Source: an uncultured Veillonella sp.
Lineage (GTDB): Bacteria > Bacillota > Negativicutes > Veillonellales > Veillonellaceae
NCBI RefSeq assembly: GCF_905209685.1
Contig: NZ_CAJLUB010000007.1
Location: 1-34,859, forward strand
Length of the DNA stretch: 34,859 nt
Direction of reading: 5' to 3'
The translations under genes and the position numbers were made by a program. The notes below the pieces were generated by a model. It was not told the DNA's origin and made no database searches. It saw only the letters and a list, made by a program, of their open reading frames with translations. Position 1 is the stretch's first letter. Each line of letters starts with the position of its first letter. This document shows, piece after piece, positions 7,356-16,852 of this stretch.

Positions 7356-8900
7356 TTATTTTGCGTAATCCACAACGCGAGTTTCACGAATAATTACGAC
7401 CTTAATTTGGCCTGGATATTCGAGTTCAGACTCGATGCGTTTTACGATATTCCGAACGAGTAATGTAGACTCAGCTTCATCAATCTTATCCGGTTTTACT
7501 ACAACGCGAATCTCACGACCTGCTTGAATAGCAAAGCATTTTTCAACGCCTTCGAAGGATTCAGCGATTTCTTCCAATTTAGATAAACGTTTCAAGTAGT
7601 TTTCTAATGTTTCTCGACGTGCTCCAGGACGAGCCGCAGAGATAGCATCAGCAGCTGCAACTAATACAGCTTCTACAGATTGGAACTCTTCATCACCATG
7701 ATGAGCGCCAATGCAGTTAATCACTGCTGCGCTTTCACGATATTTACGAGCCACATCAACACCAATTTGAACATGAGAACCCTCAAGTTCACGGTCCAAT
7801 GCTTTACCAATATCATGGATTAAACCACCTCGTTTAGCCAATGTTACATCACAGCCTAGTTCAGCTGCCATCAAACCTGCTAAATGAGATACTTCAATAG
7901 AATGTTTCAAAACGTTTTGACCGTAACTAGTACGATATTTCAAACGACCTAAAATCTTTACAATTTCAGGATGTAAGCCATGAACATCAGCTTCAAATGT
8001 TGCTTGTTCACCAGCTTCTTTAATAGTTTGGTCAACTTCTTTGCGAGCTTTACCAACCATTTCTTCAATACGAGCTGGATGGATACGACCGTCTACAATC
8101 AATTTTTCCAAAGCAATACGAGCCACTTCACGACGAATTGGATCGAAGCCGGAAAGAATAACTGCTTCTGGTGTGTCATCGATAATCAAGTCAATACCTG
8201 TTAATGTTTCGAGTGCACGAATATTACGGCCTTCACGACCGATAATGCGACCCTTCATTTCATCATTAGGCAATGCCACTACGGATACGGTAGTCTCCGC
8301 TACATGGTCAGCTGCGCAACGTTGGATAGCAGAGGAGATAATTTCTTTTGCTTTTTTCTCCGCGTCATCCTTAGCTTGCTGCTCCATTTCCTTAACCATA
8401 ATCGCCGTTTCATGACGAATTTCTTGTTCCACATTCGTTAACAAGATATTCTTAGCTTCTTCAAATGTCATACCAGAAATACGTTCCAATTCTGCCATTT
8501 GTTTTTCATACAAAGCTTCAATTTTTTCACGGCTTTGGGCTAAGTCAGCTTCTTTGCGATGTAAAGCTTCCTCTTTGTGCTCAATATTGTCTAATTTTTT
8601 ATCCAAAGATTCTTCTTTTTGAAGAATACGACGTTCCATACGTTGAAGTTCAGAACGGCGATCTTTATTTTCTCGTTCTACATCAGAACGGAGCTTATGA
8701 ATTTCTTCTTTCGCTTCTAATAAAGCTTCTTTCTTTTTAGACTCAGCTGTACGTTCACCATTAGCGATGATACGTGCAGCCTCTTGCTCAGCTTGATTCA
8801 GTTTTCCTTCAGCAATATTTTTTCTTAAAAAATAGCCTACCCCTAGTCCAATCAGTACCATTACCACTGCAATTAGACTATACTCTAAAATTAGTCTCAC
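7356..8900 (-). CDS. rny: Ribonuclease Y
   Basis: A membrane-anchored endoribonuclease of 514 residues that initiates mRNA decay. The order is typical: a transmembrane helix at about 7-25, a long charged coiled coil to about 190, a KH RNA-binding domain with [11 protein letters not shown] at 217-227, then an HD domain with the metal pair His362-Asp363 in IHDIGKALD. The reading frame opens with GTG at 8900, but that GTG overlaps the strong AGGAGG site, so the true start is uncertain; no ATG occurs before codon 14, inside the membrane helix. It has its own promoter and a leader of about 100 bases, and ends before a hairpin. Confidence 0.95.
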   Translation of the reverse strand: MRLILEYSLIAVVMVLIGLGVGYFLRKNIAEGKLNQAEQEAARIIANGERTAESKKKEALLEAKEEIHKLRSDVERENKDRRSELQRMERRILQKEESLDKKLDNIEHKEEALHRKEADLAQSREKIEALYEKQMAELERISGMTFEEAKNILLTNVEQEIRHETAIMVKEMEQQAKDDAEKKAKEIISSAIQRCAADHVAETTVSVVALPNDEMKGRIIGREGRNIRALETLTGIDLIIDDTPEAVILSGFDPIRREVARIALEKLIVDGRIHPARIEEMVGKARKEVDQTIKEAGEQATFEADVHGLHPEIVKILGRLKYRTSYGQNVLKHSIEVSHLAGLMAAELGCDVTLAKRGGLIHDIGKALDRELEGSHVQIGVDVARKYRESAAVINCIGAHHGDEEFQSVEAVLVAAADAISAARPGARRETLENYLKRLSKLEEIAESFEGVEKCFAIQAGREIRVVVKPDKIDEAESTLLVRNIVKRIESELEYPGQIKVVIIRETRVVDYAK

Positions 8901-9008
8901 CTCCTCTTAAATTCTCAAAATTGAGCTTTCATGCTCCTTTTTATGCCCTTCATGCATTAAAATTATCATTTAGCCATATCATCATATAAATAAATAAGGC
9001 TATTATTA

Positions 9009-9037
9009 ATTTTAGACTTGAAAGCCCTTTCTGTCAA
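9009..9037 (-). promoter_or_regulatory. Promoter of rny
   Basis: Minus strand: consensus -35 TTGACA (9032-9037), a 17-base spacer and -10 TAAAAT (9009-9014). Start is expected near 9002, leaving about 100 bases of leader before rny. The spacer contains the inverted repeat GAAAG-N2-CTTTC (9020-9031), which could be an operator. Confidence 0.75.
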
Positions 9038-9076
9038 GATTTTACAAGCCTAGTAAGGCCTCTTAAAAAGCACTAT

Positions 9077-9520
9077 CTATTCATAAAAATCATTGCATAC
9101 AACTTGGATAGTGCTCGTTGAAAATCCTCTATATTTGAGAAAATTAAATACTTTTACACGAGGTGTATGTTCTTCATTGAGAATGGAGCCAAACTTTTTC
9201 TCTACAACGCGATAAGCGGCTTTCACTTCATCATAATTAGAGATTTCCTGAGGCACGGTAAGACCTCGCAGTTTCATCTTTTGCTTAATCATATAGGCCC
9301 CGTATTTTTGTTCTTTCATCAAGTACGCCAATACTTGCTCAGATAAGCGCTCATCATTGATGTAATCATAGTCTCTAAGACGTTCAAGGACCCGCTCAAT
9401 GATTGGGTCCTCGATTTGTTTACGTCTCATTTTTTGTGTCAGTTCATAAGAACTAAGAAATCGTTGAGCTAGGAAGCGATACGCTTGATCCATAGCAGCT
9501 TGCATCGTTTCGTCACTCAT
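9077..9520 (-). CDS. recX: Regulatory protein RecX
   Basis: A small helical protein of 147 residues expected to bind RecA filaments and modulate RecA activity. The tandem three-helix pattern of the family is recognisable in AYRFLAQRFLSSYELTQKMRRK, in VLERLRDYDYINDERLSEQ and in YGAYMIKQKMKLRG. It starts two bases after the recA stop, so recA and recX are cotranscribed and probably translationally coupled. The length is at the short end for the family but looks complete. Confidence 0.9.
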   Translation of the reverse strand: MSDETMQAAMDQAYRFLAQRFLSSYELTQKMRRKQIEDPIIERVLERLRDYDYINDERLSEQVLAYLMKEQKYGAYMIKQKMKLRGLTVPQEISNYDEVKAAYRVVEKKFGSILNEEHTPRVKVFNFLKYRGFSTSTIQVVCNDFYE

Positions 9521-9522
9521 GA

Positions 9523-10563
9523 TTATACTTCTTCAGTTACTTCTTCACCGATTACATCAATTTCTTCTGTACCAACAGCTAATGTATCGCGAATAATACG
9601 ATCGATTTCATCAGCGATTTGTGGATTATCTAACAAATATTGTTTAGCTGCTTCTTTACCTTGGCCCATGCGTTCACCGTTATAGGAATACCATGCACCA
9701 GATTTATTGATGATTTCCATATTTGTGCCAATATCGATAAGTGTACCAGCTTTGGAAATACCTTCACCGTACATCAAATCAAACTCAGCTGTTTTGAATG
9801 GAGGTGCTACTTTATTTTTAACAACTTTAACTTTAGTGCGAGCACCGACATTTTCGTTATTAGCTTTAATCAATTCACCCTTACGAACATCAAGACGTAC
9901 GGAGGAATAGAATTTCAATGCACGACCACCTGTTGTAGTTTCAGGATTACCAAACATTACGCCTACTTTTTCACGCAATTGGTTGATAAAGATAACAACA
10001 GTTTTAGATTTGCTGATGATACCAGTCAATTTACGCAATGCTTTACTCATCAAACGAGCTTGGAGACCTACGTGAGCATCGCCCATTTCACCGTCGATTT
10101 CTGCTTTAGGAACCAAGGCTGCAACGGAGTCAACTACGACGATATCTACAGCACCACTGCGAACAAGGGCTTCTGTAATTTCAAGAGCTTGTTCACCATT
10201 ATCTGGTTGAGAAATCAACAAGTTATTGATATCTACGCCCAAATTACGAGCATATACAGGATCCATCGCATGCTCCGCATCAATAAAAGCTGCAATCCCA
10301 CCTTGTTTTTGCGCTTCTGCTACAGCGTGAAGAGCTACTGTTGTTTTACCAGAGGATTCTGGACCGTAGATTTCAATTACACGGCCACGAGGGAACCCAC
10401 CTACGCCAACAGCGATATCGATTGCAAGAGAACCAGAGGAGATAACCTCTACGTTCATGCGATCTGCTGCTTCACCAAGACGCATAATAGCGCCTTTACC
10501 AAAGTCTTTTTCAATTTGTTTTAACGCGTTATCCAACGCTGCTTGTCTGCCATCTACAGCCAT
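9523..10563 (-). CDS. recA: Recombinase RecA
   Basis: The ATP-dependent strand-exchange protein for homologous recombination and SOS signalling, 346 residues. Walker A GPESSGKT is at 67-74; the Walker B region ([12 protein letters not shown]), the DNA-binding loop region ([33 protein letters not shown]) and an acidic C-terminal tail follow. AAAGGGG ahead of ATG supports the start. Only four bases separate it from cinA upstream, so it belongs to a cinA-recA-recX unit. I saw no obvious LexA palindrome near it, although cinA or rimO might carry the controlling site. Confidence 0.98.
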   Translation of the reverse strand: MAVDGRQAALDNALKQIEKDFGKGAIMRLGEAADRMNVEVISSGSLAIDIAVGVGGFPRGRVIEIYGPESSGKTTVALHAVAEAQKQGGIAAFIDAEHAMDPVYARNLGVDINNLLISQPDNGEQALEITEALVRSGAVDIVVVDSVAALVPKAEIDGEMGDAHVGLQARLMSKALRKLTGIISKSKTVVIFINQLREKVGVMFGNPETTTGGRALKFYSSVRLDVRKGELIKANNENVGARTKVKVVKNKVAPPFKTAEFDLMYGEGISKAGTLIDIGTNMEIINKSGAWYSYNGERMGQGKEAAKQYLLDNPQIADEIDRIIRDTLAVGTEEIDVIGEEVTEEV

Positions 10564-10567
10564 TCTT

Positions 10568-11815
10568 TTATTTCCCCTTTTCTGTTATATAAGTATAAAC
10601 ATAGTAAAGTGCTAGTTCTGCTGCACTTTGTCTAATATCTTCACGATTACCAATTAAATTAGCCTTATGAGCCACAGTCCCATAAGGTCCAGTAACCCCA
10701 AACCATACAAGACCAACTGGCTTTTCAGGACTACCACCGCCAGGACCAGCTATACCAGTCGTAGAAACGGCATATGTTGTTTGACCAACAGTTCGTGCCC
10801 CCTCAGCCATAGCCTTAGCAACTTGCTCACTAACGGCCCCATAGGTATCTAACATATCTTGAGGTACACCTAATACACGATGTTTGACATCATTGCTATA
10901 GGAGATAACACCGCCCATGTAGTATTCACTGCTACCACTGACATTAGTCAATAACTTACCGACTAAGCCAGAAGTACAAGATTCAGCAGTACTAATAGTG
11001 CTATGATCTTCAAGTAATACATGACCAAGTGTTTCCTCCATAGAAACAGTTAAGTCACGTCCTACACGAGCTCCTAATCGGTCTCGAATAATAGTATCCC
11101 AAGGATTGAGAAGTGCTTGTGCTGCCTCTAAGGTGTCAGCCTTAGCGGTGATACGAACCTCGATATAGCCCTTTTTAATGAGCAAGGCAATGGTTGGATT
11201 CGATTGGTTCTTAATGAGATCCATTAAGATATTTTCTAAATCAATTTCACGAATATCATATACACCATAGCGATAGGAGGTAACAACACCTTGCGAACCA
11301 AATCGATTCATTAAATAAGGCACCACACTATCGTGGAACATACCCTTCATCTCACCAGGAGGTCCTGGCAAAAGTATGTATGTAGTATCGCCATCTTCCA
11401 CTACAACACCAGGCGCCACGCCTACCGGATTATGTAATACGATTGCGCCTTCAGGCAACTCAGCTTCTCGACGACTTGCATCAGGCACAGTACGTTTTAC
11501 ACGATCAAAGAAATGTTTAACCTCATCCATAGCCTCTTGATTAAATACAATAGGTCTACCTATAGAGTTGGCTAATACATTTCGTGTAATATCTCCTTGC
11601 GTGGGTCCTAATCCGCCAGTACTAATAACGATGTCTGCTCTAGTGCTAGCTAATTGAAAGACCTCTGCCATGCGCTTAGGATTATCCCCCACTACAGATT
11701 GATGAGCAATAGTATAGCCTAATTTATTTAATTCTTGTGCTAGCCAAGATACATTTGTATTCACTGTATCGCCTAGCAATAATTCTGAACCTGTAGAAAT
11801 AAGTTCTACAATCAT
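10568..11815 (-). CDS. cinA: CinA-family competence/damage-inducible protein
   Basis: A two-domain protein of 415 residues. The N-terminal molybdopterin-binding-like half (COG1058, about 1-170, with [11 protein letters not shown] near 65-75 and LLPGPPGEM near 148-156) is fused to a C-terminal nicotinamide-nucleotide amidohydrolase domain (AESCTSG at 277-283, later [11 protein letters not shown]). In other bacteria it takes part in pyridine-nucleotide salvage and is often encoded just before recA, as here. GGAGGTGATCTG before ATG fixes the start. The N-terminal half may act as an ADP-ribose pyrophosphatase; that is family knowledge. Confidence 0.93.
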   Translation of the reverse strand: MIVELISTGSELLLGDTVNTNVSWLAQELNKLGYTIAHQSVVGDNPKRMAEVFQLASTRADIVISTGGLGPTQGDITRNVLANSIGRPIVFNQEAMDEVKHFFDRVKRTVPDASRREAELPEGAIVLHNPVGVAPGVVVEDGDTTYILLPGPPGEMKGMFHDSVVPYLMNRFGSQGVVTSYRYGVYDIREIDLENILMDLIKNQSNPTIALLIKKGYIEVRITAKADTLEAAQALLNPWDTIIRDRLGARVGRDLTVSMEETLGHVLLEDHSTISTAESCTSGLVGKLLTNVSGSSEYYMGGVISYSNDVKHRVLGVPQDMLDTYGAVSEQVAKAMAEGARTVGQTTYAVSTTGIAGPGGGSPEKPVGLVWFGVTGPYGTVAHKANLIGNREDIRQSAAELALYYVYTYITEKGK

Positions 11816-11852
11816 CAGATCACCTCCACAATCGAAAGAATCGAGCTGTGTT

Positions 11853-13199
11853 TTATTCTACAACCGTAGCTACTACATCGTACGCAAAGCCTTGCTCTAC
11901 CTGTACCTTAAGAATATCACCAGGTTGAACCTCTTCGCCACAATCCTCAATGTACATATTACCGTCTACATCAGGTGCTTGAGATTTCAATCGTCCTTTA
12001 GCGAGTAATGTACCATTCTCGCCTTCCTCGATTTCTTCTACCATTGCATAGTCAATAGTACCTTCTAAATCGCGGTTATTTTCTTCAGAAATAGCGGCTT
12101 GAATGGACATGAGAATATGATAACGGTCTTCTTTTACCTCTTCTGGCACTTGGTCTTCACGCGCACCAGCTGGTGTACCTTCCTCTTGAGAATAAGTAAA
12201 TACGCCCATATTATCAAATTTGATTTCTTTTACAAAGTCGCAAAGTTCCTCAAATTGCTCATCTGTTTCACCAGGGAAGCCAACAATAATAGATGTACGC
12301 AATGTAATATGTGTAGGAGCATTTCTAATTTTCTTAAGCAACCGTTCAATATCATTACGATCATCTCGACGATTCATTTGTTTTAAAATATCGTTATTAA
12401 CATGTTGTAATGGGATATCTACATATTTACAAAGTTTTGGCTCATTAACGATAAGATCTAACAATTCATCGGAGAAGAATGTTGGATATAGGTATAACAT
12501 GCGAATCCATTCGATGCCTTCTACCGTAGTTAACTCCTTAAGCAATGTAGTCAACAATGGCTTGCCATCGTTAAGGTCAATACCATAACTAGTTGTATCT
12601 TGAGCAATAAGAACAACTTCCTTAACACCTGCTGCAGCTAATCGTTCCACTTCGGCCTTAATAGATTCGATAGTACGACTGCGGAATGCACCGCGCACCT
12701 TTGGAATAATGCAGAAGGTACAACCATTGTTACAGCCTTCCGCAATTTTTACATACGCACTGTAACGAGGTGTTGTTTGAATACGAGGCATGCGTTCATC
12801 ATAGATATTTGTAATATTTTCCATGATACAACTACGATTGCCATGCTCAATAGCATCAACAGCAACCATGATTTGGTCCCATGCACCTGTACCAATTAAA
12901 GCATCAATTTCAGGGATTTCTTTGAATAGCTCATCCTGATATTGTTGGCTTAAGCAACCTGCTACAATAAGGCCTTTACATGTACCATCTTCTTTATATT
13001 GAGCTACCTCAAGAATGGTATTGATAGACTCCGCTTTGGCTTTCTCAATAAAAGTACAGGTATTTACGACGATAAGATCTGCTTCGCTTAGGTCCTCTGT
13101 AATCGTATAGCCATTATCTTTCAATAAGCCTAACATTACCTCTGTATCTACTAAGTTTTTAGCACAACCTAGGCTAACATATCCTAATTTCTTACCCAT
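11853..13199 (-). CDS. rimO: Ribosomal protein S12 methylthiotransferase RimO
   Basis: A radical-SAM methylthiotransferase of 448 residues that modifies the conserved aspartate of ribosomal protein S12. The N-terminal domain carries cluster ligands Cys12 (GCAKNLVDTE), Cys48 (NTCTF) and Cys82 (GCLSQQ). The radical-SAM motif is CNNGCTFC (Cys156, Cys160, Cys163), and a TRAM domain ends the protein from about 380. LGCAKNLVD marks RimO rather than MiaB. AAAGGATATAG before ATG supports the start. It precedes cinA by about 37 bases in the same direction. Confidence 0.94.
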   Translation of the reverse strand: MGKKLGYVSLGCAKNLVDTEVMLGLLKDNGYTITEDLSEADLIVVNTCTFIEKAKAESINTILEVAQYKEDGTCKGLIVAGCLSQQYQDELFKEIPEIDALIGTGAWDQIMVAVDAIEHGNRSCIMENITNIYDERMPRIQTTPRYSAYVKIAEGCNNGCTFCIIPKVRGAFRSRTIESIKAEVERLAAAGVKEVVLIAQDTTSYGIDLNDGKPLLTTLLKELTTVEGIEWIRMLYLYPTFFSDELLDLIVNEPKLCKYVDIPLQHVNNDILKQMNRRDDRNDIERLLKKIRNAPTHITLRTSIIVGFPGETDEQFEELCDFVKEIKFDNMGVFTYSQEEGTPAGAREDQVPEEVKEDRYHILMSIQAAISEENNRDLEGTIDYAMVEEIEEGENGTLLAKGRLKSQAPDVDGNMYIEDCGEEVQPGDILKVQVEQGFAYDVVATVVE

Positions 13200-13263
13200 T
13201 CTATATCCTTTCTTAACAAGATTATTTTCAATTTACTACCTTAATAGGATCTATATAACTGAG

Positions 13264-14301
13264 TTATTCCTTACGGAAACGCACTTGGCTAACCCAGTGA
13301 TTTAGTAATAATTTTTTACCATCAATGGTGTAACCGCCATTTACAGGCCATAAAATTAGCTCATGTCCCAATGAGTCTTTTGGCTCATCCATTTCTGGGT
13401 TTGTAAATATATAGGTGAAGTTATTTTCAACCATATACTTTGCAGTCTTTGTAGACAACAACCAATTAATAAATTCGACGCTATCTGCTTTGTGTTTTGA
13501 ATTTTTTAAGACTGCCGCACCTGTTACATAATAAGAGGTTCCATCCGTTGGATAAATGACCTTAATCGGGTATCCGTGACGAGTATATTGGGCCGCATCA
13601 GATAAATTACCAATGCCGATATTAGACTCTCCAAGCGCCGTTAAACGAACTGGGGTAGACAAGAACTTAGCATGTTGTATTATATGTGGCTTTAAGCTAT
13701 ATAAATAGTTCAGTGCCTCAGGCTCGCCTCTATATTCCACCATGTTATATAACAAATTAGCTGCATTTTGGGATGCTACAAAATCGGTCATCACAATAGA
13801 CCAATCACCTTGTTTGCCCAATGTATCCCAAGTAGTAATATATTTACCTATCCCATTGTAGAAGGTATCATTTTGAACAAATACGATAGGATCATACCAA
13901 AGACCTACCCAATATCCATTTGTATCCTTTAGATTGTCACGAACCTCGTCAATTTTCTCATTAACGATAGGTGCATATTTTCCAGTATTAGCACCTACAA
14001 CAAGGTTATCCTCAGAGGTAAGTACAATATCACCAGATGTATCAGCTACATTTGAGGCCGAACGTTGCGCCATTTGCTCCTCTGTAAGAGGCATAACGGT
14101 AACTTTTACATTCTTCTCATCTTCATAACGATCAGCAAGCAATGTAGTTATATTATTTGGTAAGTCTGTATAAACTGTAATCTCACCACGAACTGGCTCT
14201 TTTGCATGTTCCAATTGTTCTTGATGGTAAAAGTTTACGCCATAGGTCAACATTCCTACCACAAAAAGGGCTAAAATGCCCGGAGCAATCCATCGTTTCA
14301 T
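13264..14301 (-). CDS. Membrane-anchored periplasmic-type substrate-binding protein, orphan
   Basis: A 345-residue family 1-like extracellular solute-binding protein. A hydrophobic helix near residues 4-22 could be a signal peptide or an uncleaved anchor; it has no lipobox Cys. The mature part opens with GEITVYTDLPNNITTLLADRYED, the pattern of ferric-iron and spermidine/thiamine-type binding proteins, and ends with a C-terminal lobe (YYVTGAAVLKNSKHKADSVEFINWLLS). No permease or ATPase gene is nearby, so substrate and partner cannot be read from context. The start has AGGAGG well placed before ATG. Iron is one guess among several. Confidence 0.8.
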   Translation of the reverse strand: MKRWIAPGILALFVVGMLTYGVNFYHQEQLEHAKEPVRGEITVYTDLPNNITTLLADRYEDEKNVKVTVMPLTEEQMAQRSASNVADTSGDIVLTSEDNLVVGANTGKYAPIVNEKIDEVRDNLKDTNGYWVGLWYDPIVFVQNDTFYNGIGKYITTWDTLGKQGDWSIVMTDFVASQNAANLLYNMVEYRGEPEALNYLYSLKPHIIQHAKFLSTPVRLTALGESNIGIGNLSDAAQYTRHGYPIKVIYPTDGTSYYVTGAAVLKNSKHKADSVEFINWLLSTKTAKYMVENNFTYIFTNPEMDEPKDSLGHELILWPVNGGYTIDGKKLLLNHWVSQVRFRKE

Positions 14302-14362
14302 ATATGCCTCCTATAAGACATAAAGTATCCCCAAATGAGACTCGTAAAACTAATCTCTATAA

Positions 14363-16321
14363 TTAACGACCACCACGGCTTTTGTTAGAGGGACGACTTT
14401 TAGTCATACCACTGCGAGATGATCTTCCCTTACTACGCTGCTCACCGGACTGACGTCCGCTGCGACGATTATTAGCTTGTACACTATTGCGGTTTCCACC
14501 GCCCGTACCAGTACGATTACTATTGCGACCAATTGGGCGTGGTGGAATCAAACATTCTGGTCCAAATCCAATTAAATCACGCCGATTAGCTTCAATGAGT
14601 GCTTCTTTTACAAGATCATAATTTTCAATATTTTTATATTGCATTAAAGCCCGTTGCTTAGCTTTATCTCTACCTTTTTTGGCTACGTATACAGGCTTTC
14701 CATCTAGAGGATTAATGCCAGTATAGTACATACAAGTAGACAGGCTGCCCGGTGTTGGAATAAAATCCTGTACTTGTTCTGGATACATATGTTGATCACG
14801 CAAGAACTCTGCTAATTCAATAGCATCTTCCAAGGCACAACCTGGATGAGAGCTCATAAAATATGGTACAAGATATTGCTTCTTACCAAGCTTTTTATTG
14901 GCCTCTTCAAACCAAGATTTGAACGTGAGAAACTCTTCCTTACCAGCTTTCCCCATCATATTTGTAACCCGTTTAGATACGTGTTCTGGTGCTACCTTCA
15001 ATTGGCCACTAACGTGAAACTCACACAGCTCTCGTACGAAGTCTTTATTGTTATCTGCTAGAACATAGTCATAACGCAAGCCAGAACGAACAAATACCTT
15101 TTTTACCCCTTTTAGCTTACGTAATTTACGGAGTAAAGCAATATAATCATCATGATTTGTATTAAGATTTTCACAAGGCTCTGGAGCCGCACAGGTACGA
15201 CCTTTACAAGCGCCATATACAGCTTGTTTATCACATGCTAAATGACGGAAGTTTGCCGTAGGGCCCCCAACATCGTGAATATAGCCCTTAAAATTGTCCA
15301 TCTCAATCATAGTTTGAGCTTCGTCGATTAAAGACTCATGACTACGATTTTGGATGATGCGACCTTGATGATTGGTAATGGCACAGAATGAACAGCTACC
15401 AAAACATCCGCGTTGACTAACAAGGCTAAATTGTACTTCACTTAACGCTGGTACGCCACCTTTATCATCGTATTTAGGATGCCACTTACGTGTATATGGC
15501 AAGTTATATACACCATCCATTTCCTCCTGTGTCAAAGGCAAAGCAGGCGTATTTTGAATAAGATATCTGTCCCCATGCTTTTGGACCACCATACGACCAT
15601 AAAATGGGTCTTGTTCATCATATTGAATACGGAATGCATCAGCAAAGGCCATCTTATCGGTTTTAATTTCCTCAAAAGACGGGCATTCAACATAGTCTAT
15701 AGTAGGAATTTCCTTTGCCATGTAACAAATACCGCGAATAGATGGCAAGGACTCTTTAAAGCGACCTTGATCTAACGCATCTGCTAATTCCACAATTTGA
15801 AGTTCACCCATACCATAAACAAGTACATCGGCCTTAGAATCAACTAAGATAGAGCGACGTACCGTATCTGACCAATAATCATAATGACCAAAGCGACGCA
15901 AGGATGCCTCTATACCACCGATAATAAGCGGCACATCACTATATGCCTCTTTCATGCGGTTCGCATATACCAAGGTAGCACGATCCGGACGATGACCAGA
16001 TTCACCACCGGGAGAATAATCATCTTGACGGCGAATCTTCTTTGCCGCCGTAAATTTATTGAGCATTGAGTCTAAATTCCCTGCTGTAACAAGGGACGCT
16101 AGACGCGGTTTACCTAGTTTTTTGAAAGCCTCTACATCATTCCAATCTGGTTGATCTATAATGCCTACACGATAGCCTTTGGACTCTAGGTACCTGCCGA
16201 TAACGGCAGGAGCAAAGGACGGATGGTCTACATAGGCGTCCCCACTGATGAGGACAAAGTCTAATTCGGCCCAGCCACGTTCCTTCATATCCGAAGGTTC
16301 TGTTACTAAAAATCTATCCAT
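14363..16321 (-). CDS. YgiQ-family (UPF0313) radical-SAM protein
   Basis: A 652-residue protein of the YgiQ family, whose function is not established. The N-terminal part resembles a B12-binding-type fold (AELDFVLISGDAYVDHPSFAPAVIGRYLE). The radical-SAM cluster motif is CFGSCSFC (Cys306, Cys310, Cys313). Further conserved Cys occur near 380-392 (CKGRTCAAPEPC) and FIPTPGSLSTCMYYTG lies downstream. The last 50 or so residues are a low-complexity, basic tail rich in Arg, Ser, Asn and Gly. It sits 30-40 bases after the RodZ-like gene. The ATG at 16321 has AAAGG about 12 bases upstream, a rather long spacing. Confidence 0.9.
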   Translation of the reverse strand: MDRFLVTEPSDMKERGWAELDFVLISGDAYVDHPSFAPAVIGRYLESKGYRVGIIDQPDWNDVEAFKKLGKPRLASLVTAGNLDSMLNKFTAAKKIRRQDDYSPGGESGHRPDRATLVYANRMKEAYSDVPLIIGGIEASLRRFGHYDYWSDTVRRSILVDSKADVLVYGMGELQIVELADALDQGRFKESLPSIRGICYMAKEIPTIDYVECPSFEEIKTDKMAFADAFRIQYDEQDPFYGRMVVQKHGDRYLIQNTPALPLTQEEMDGVYNLPYTRKWHPKYDDKGGVPALSEVQFSLVSQRGCFGSCSFCAITNHQGRIIQNRSHESLIDEAQTMIEMDNFKGYIHDVGGPTANFRHLACDKQAVYGACKGRTCAAPEPCENLNTNHDDYIALLRKLRKLKGVKKVFVRSGLRYDYVLADNNKDFVRELCEFHVSGQLKVAPEHVSKRVTNMMGKAGKEEFLTFKSWFEEANKKLGKKQYLVPYFMSSHPGCALEDAIELAEFLRDQHMYPEQVQDFIPTPGSLSTCMYYTGINPLDGKPVYVAKKGRDKAKQRALMQYKNIENYDLVKEALIEANRRDLIGFGPECLIPPRPIGRNSNRTGTGGGNRNSVQANNRRSGRQSGEQRSKGRSSRSGMTKSRPSNKSRGGR

Positions 16322-16351
16322 CGATTGAGTAAATGCCTTTCTTTCCTTTTA

Positions 16352-16804
16352 TCAGAAAAGGAATAACCAAAGTAAAAATAATGCCATACAGAATAAAATT
16401 ATGCCTAAAATAATACGTTCTTGAACGATAGAACGTTGACGTTTACGTTGACGCGTTTCTAAGGACATACGCTTTTTAGATGTTTGATATTCAACGAATT
16501 CACTTTGCACCAAATTTGGTGTCGCTTGCGCTTTCTGCCGTGTAACAGAACGCAAAGAAAACGTATCTATATCACCTACCTGACTTTGATAAGCTTTCAC
16601 CAAGCGATCACCATCAAGGTCTAAATAATTACCGTAATTACGAATAAAGCCTTTTACGTAGACCTGACCAGGAATGATGTCATATTTACCATCTTCGATA
16701 GCTTCCAAATAGGTTGTCTTAATGTGAAGCACTTGCTCCACATCTTTAAAGGTTAGATTACGTCTTACCCGTTCACGTCGTAATTCTTCGCCTAATTCAG
16801 CCAT
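16352..16804 (-). CDS. Short RodZ-like helix-turn-helix membrane protein
   Basis: A 150-residue protein with an N-terminal HTH_25 domain (about 4-70; LGEELRRERVRRNLTFKDVEQVLHI and GQVYVKGFIRNYGNYL are typical of RodZ and YmfM), a basic linker (110-128) and a transmembrane helix at 131-150 that ends the protein. RodZ proteins couple MreB to the cell-wall machinery through this HTH. Here the periplasmic DUF4115 domain is absent; the frame stops directly after the helix, and no second reading frame that would restore it is evident. It lies between ftsK and ygiQ. Veillonella-like cells are cocci, so a classical MreB role is doubtful. Confidence 0.85.
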   Translation of the reverse strand: MAELGEELRRERVRRNLTFKDVEQVLHIKTTYLEAIEDGKYDIIPGQVYVKGFIRNYGNYLDLDGDRLVKAYQSQVGDIDTFSLRSVTRQKAQATPNLVQSEFVEYQTSKKRMSLETRQRKRQRSIVQERIILGIILFCMALFLLWLFLF

Positions 16805-16852
16805 TTTCGTTCCTCTCTTAATCTACATAATACTCATATCGTAATCATTTAA

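Noticed and set aside
9640..10524. A 294-codon plus-strand open frame opposite recA
   Set aside because: It is a mirror of the recA coding strand, rich in Phe, Cys and Thr with no family resemblance and no ribosome site; recA is certain.
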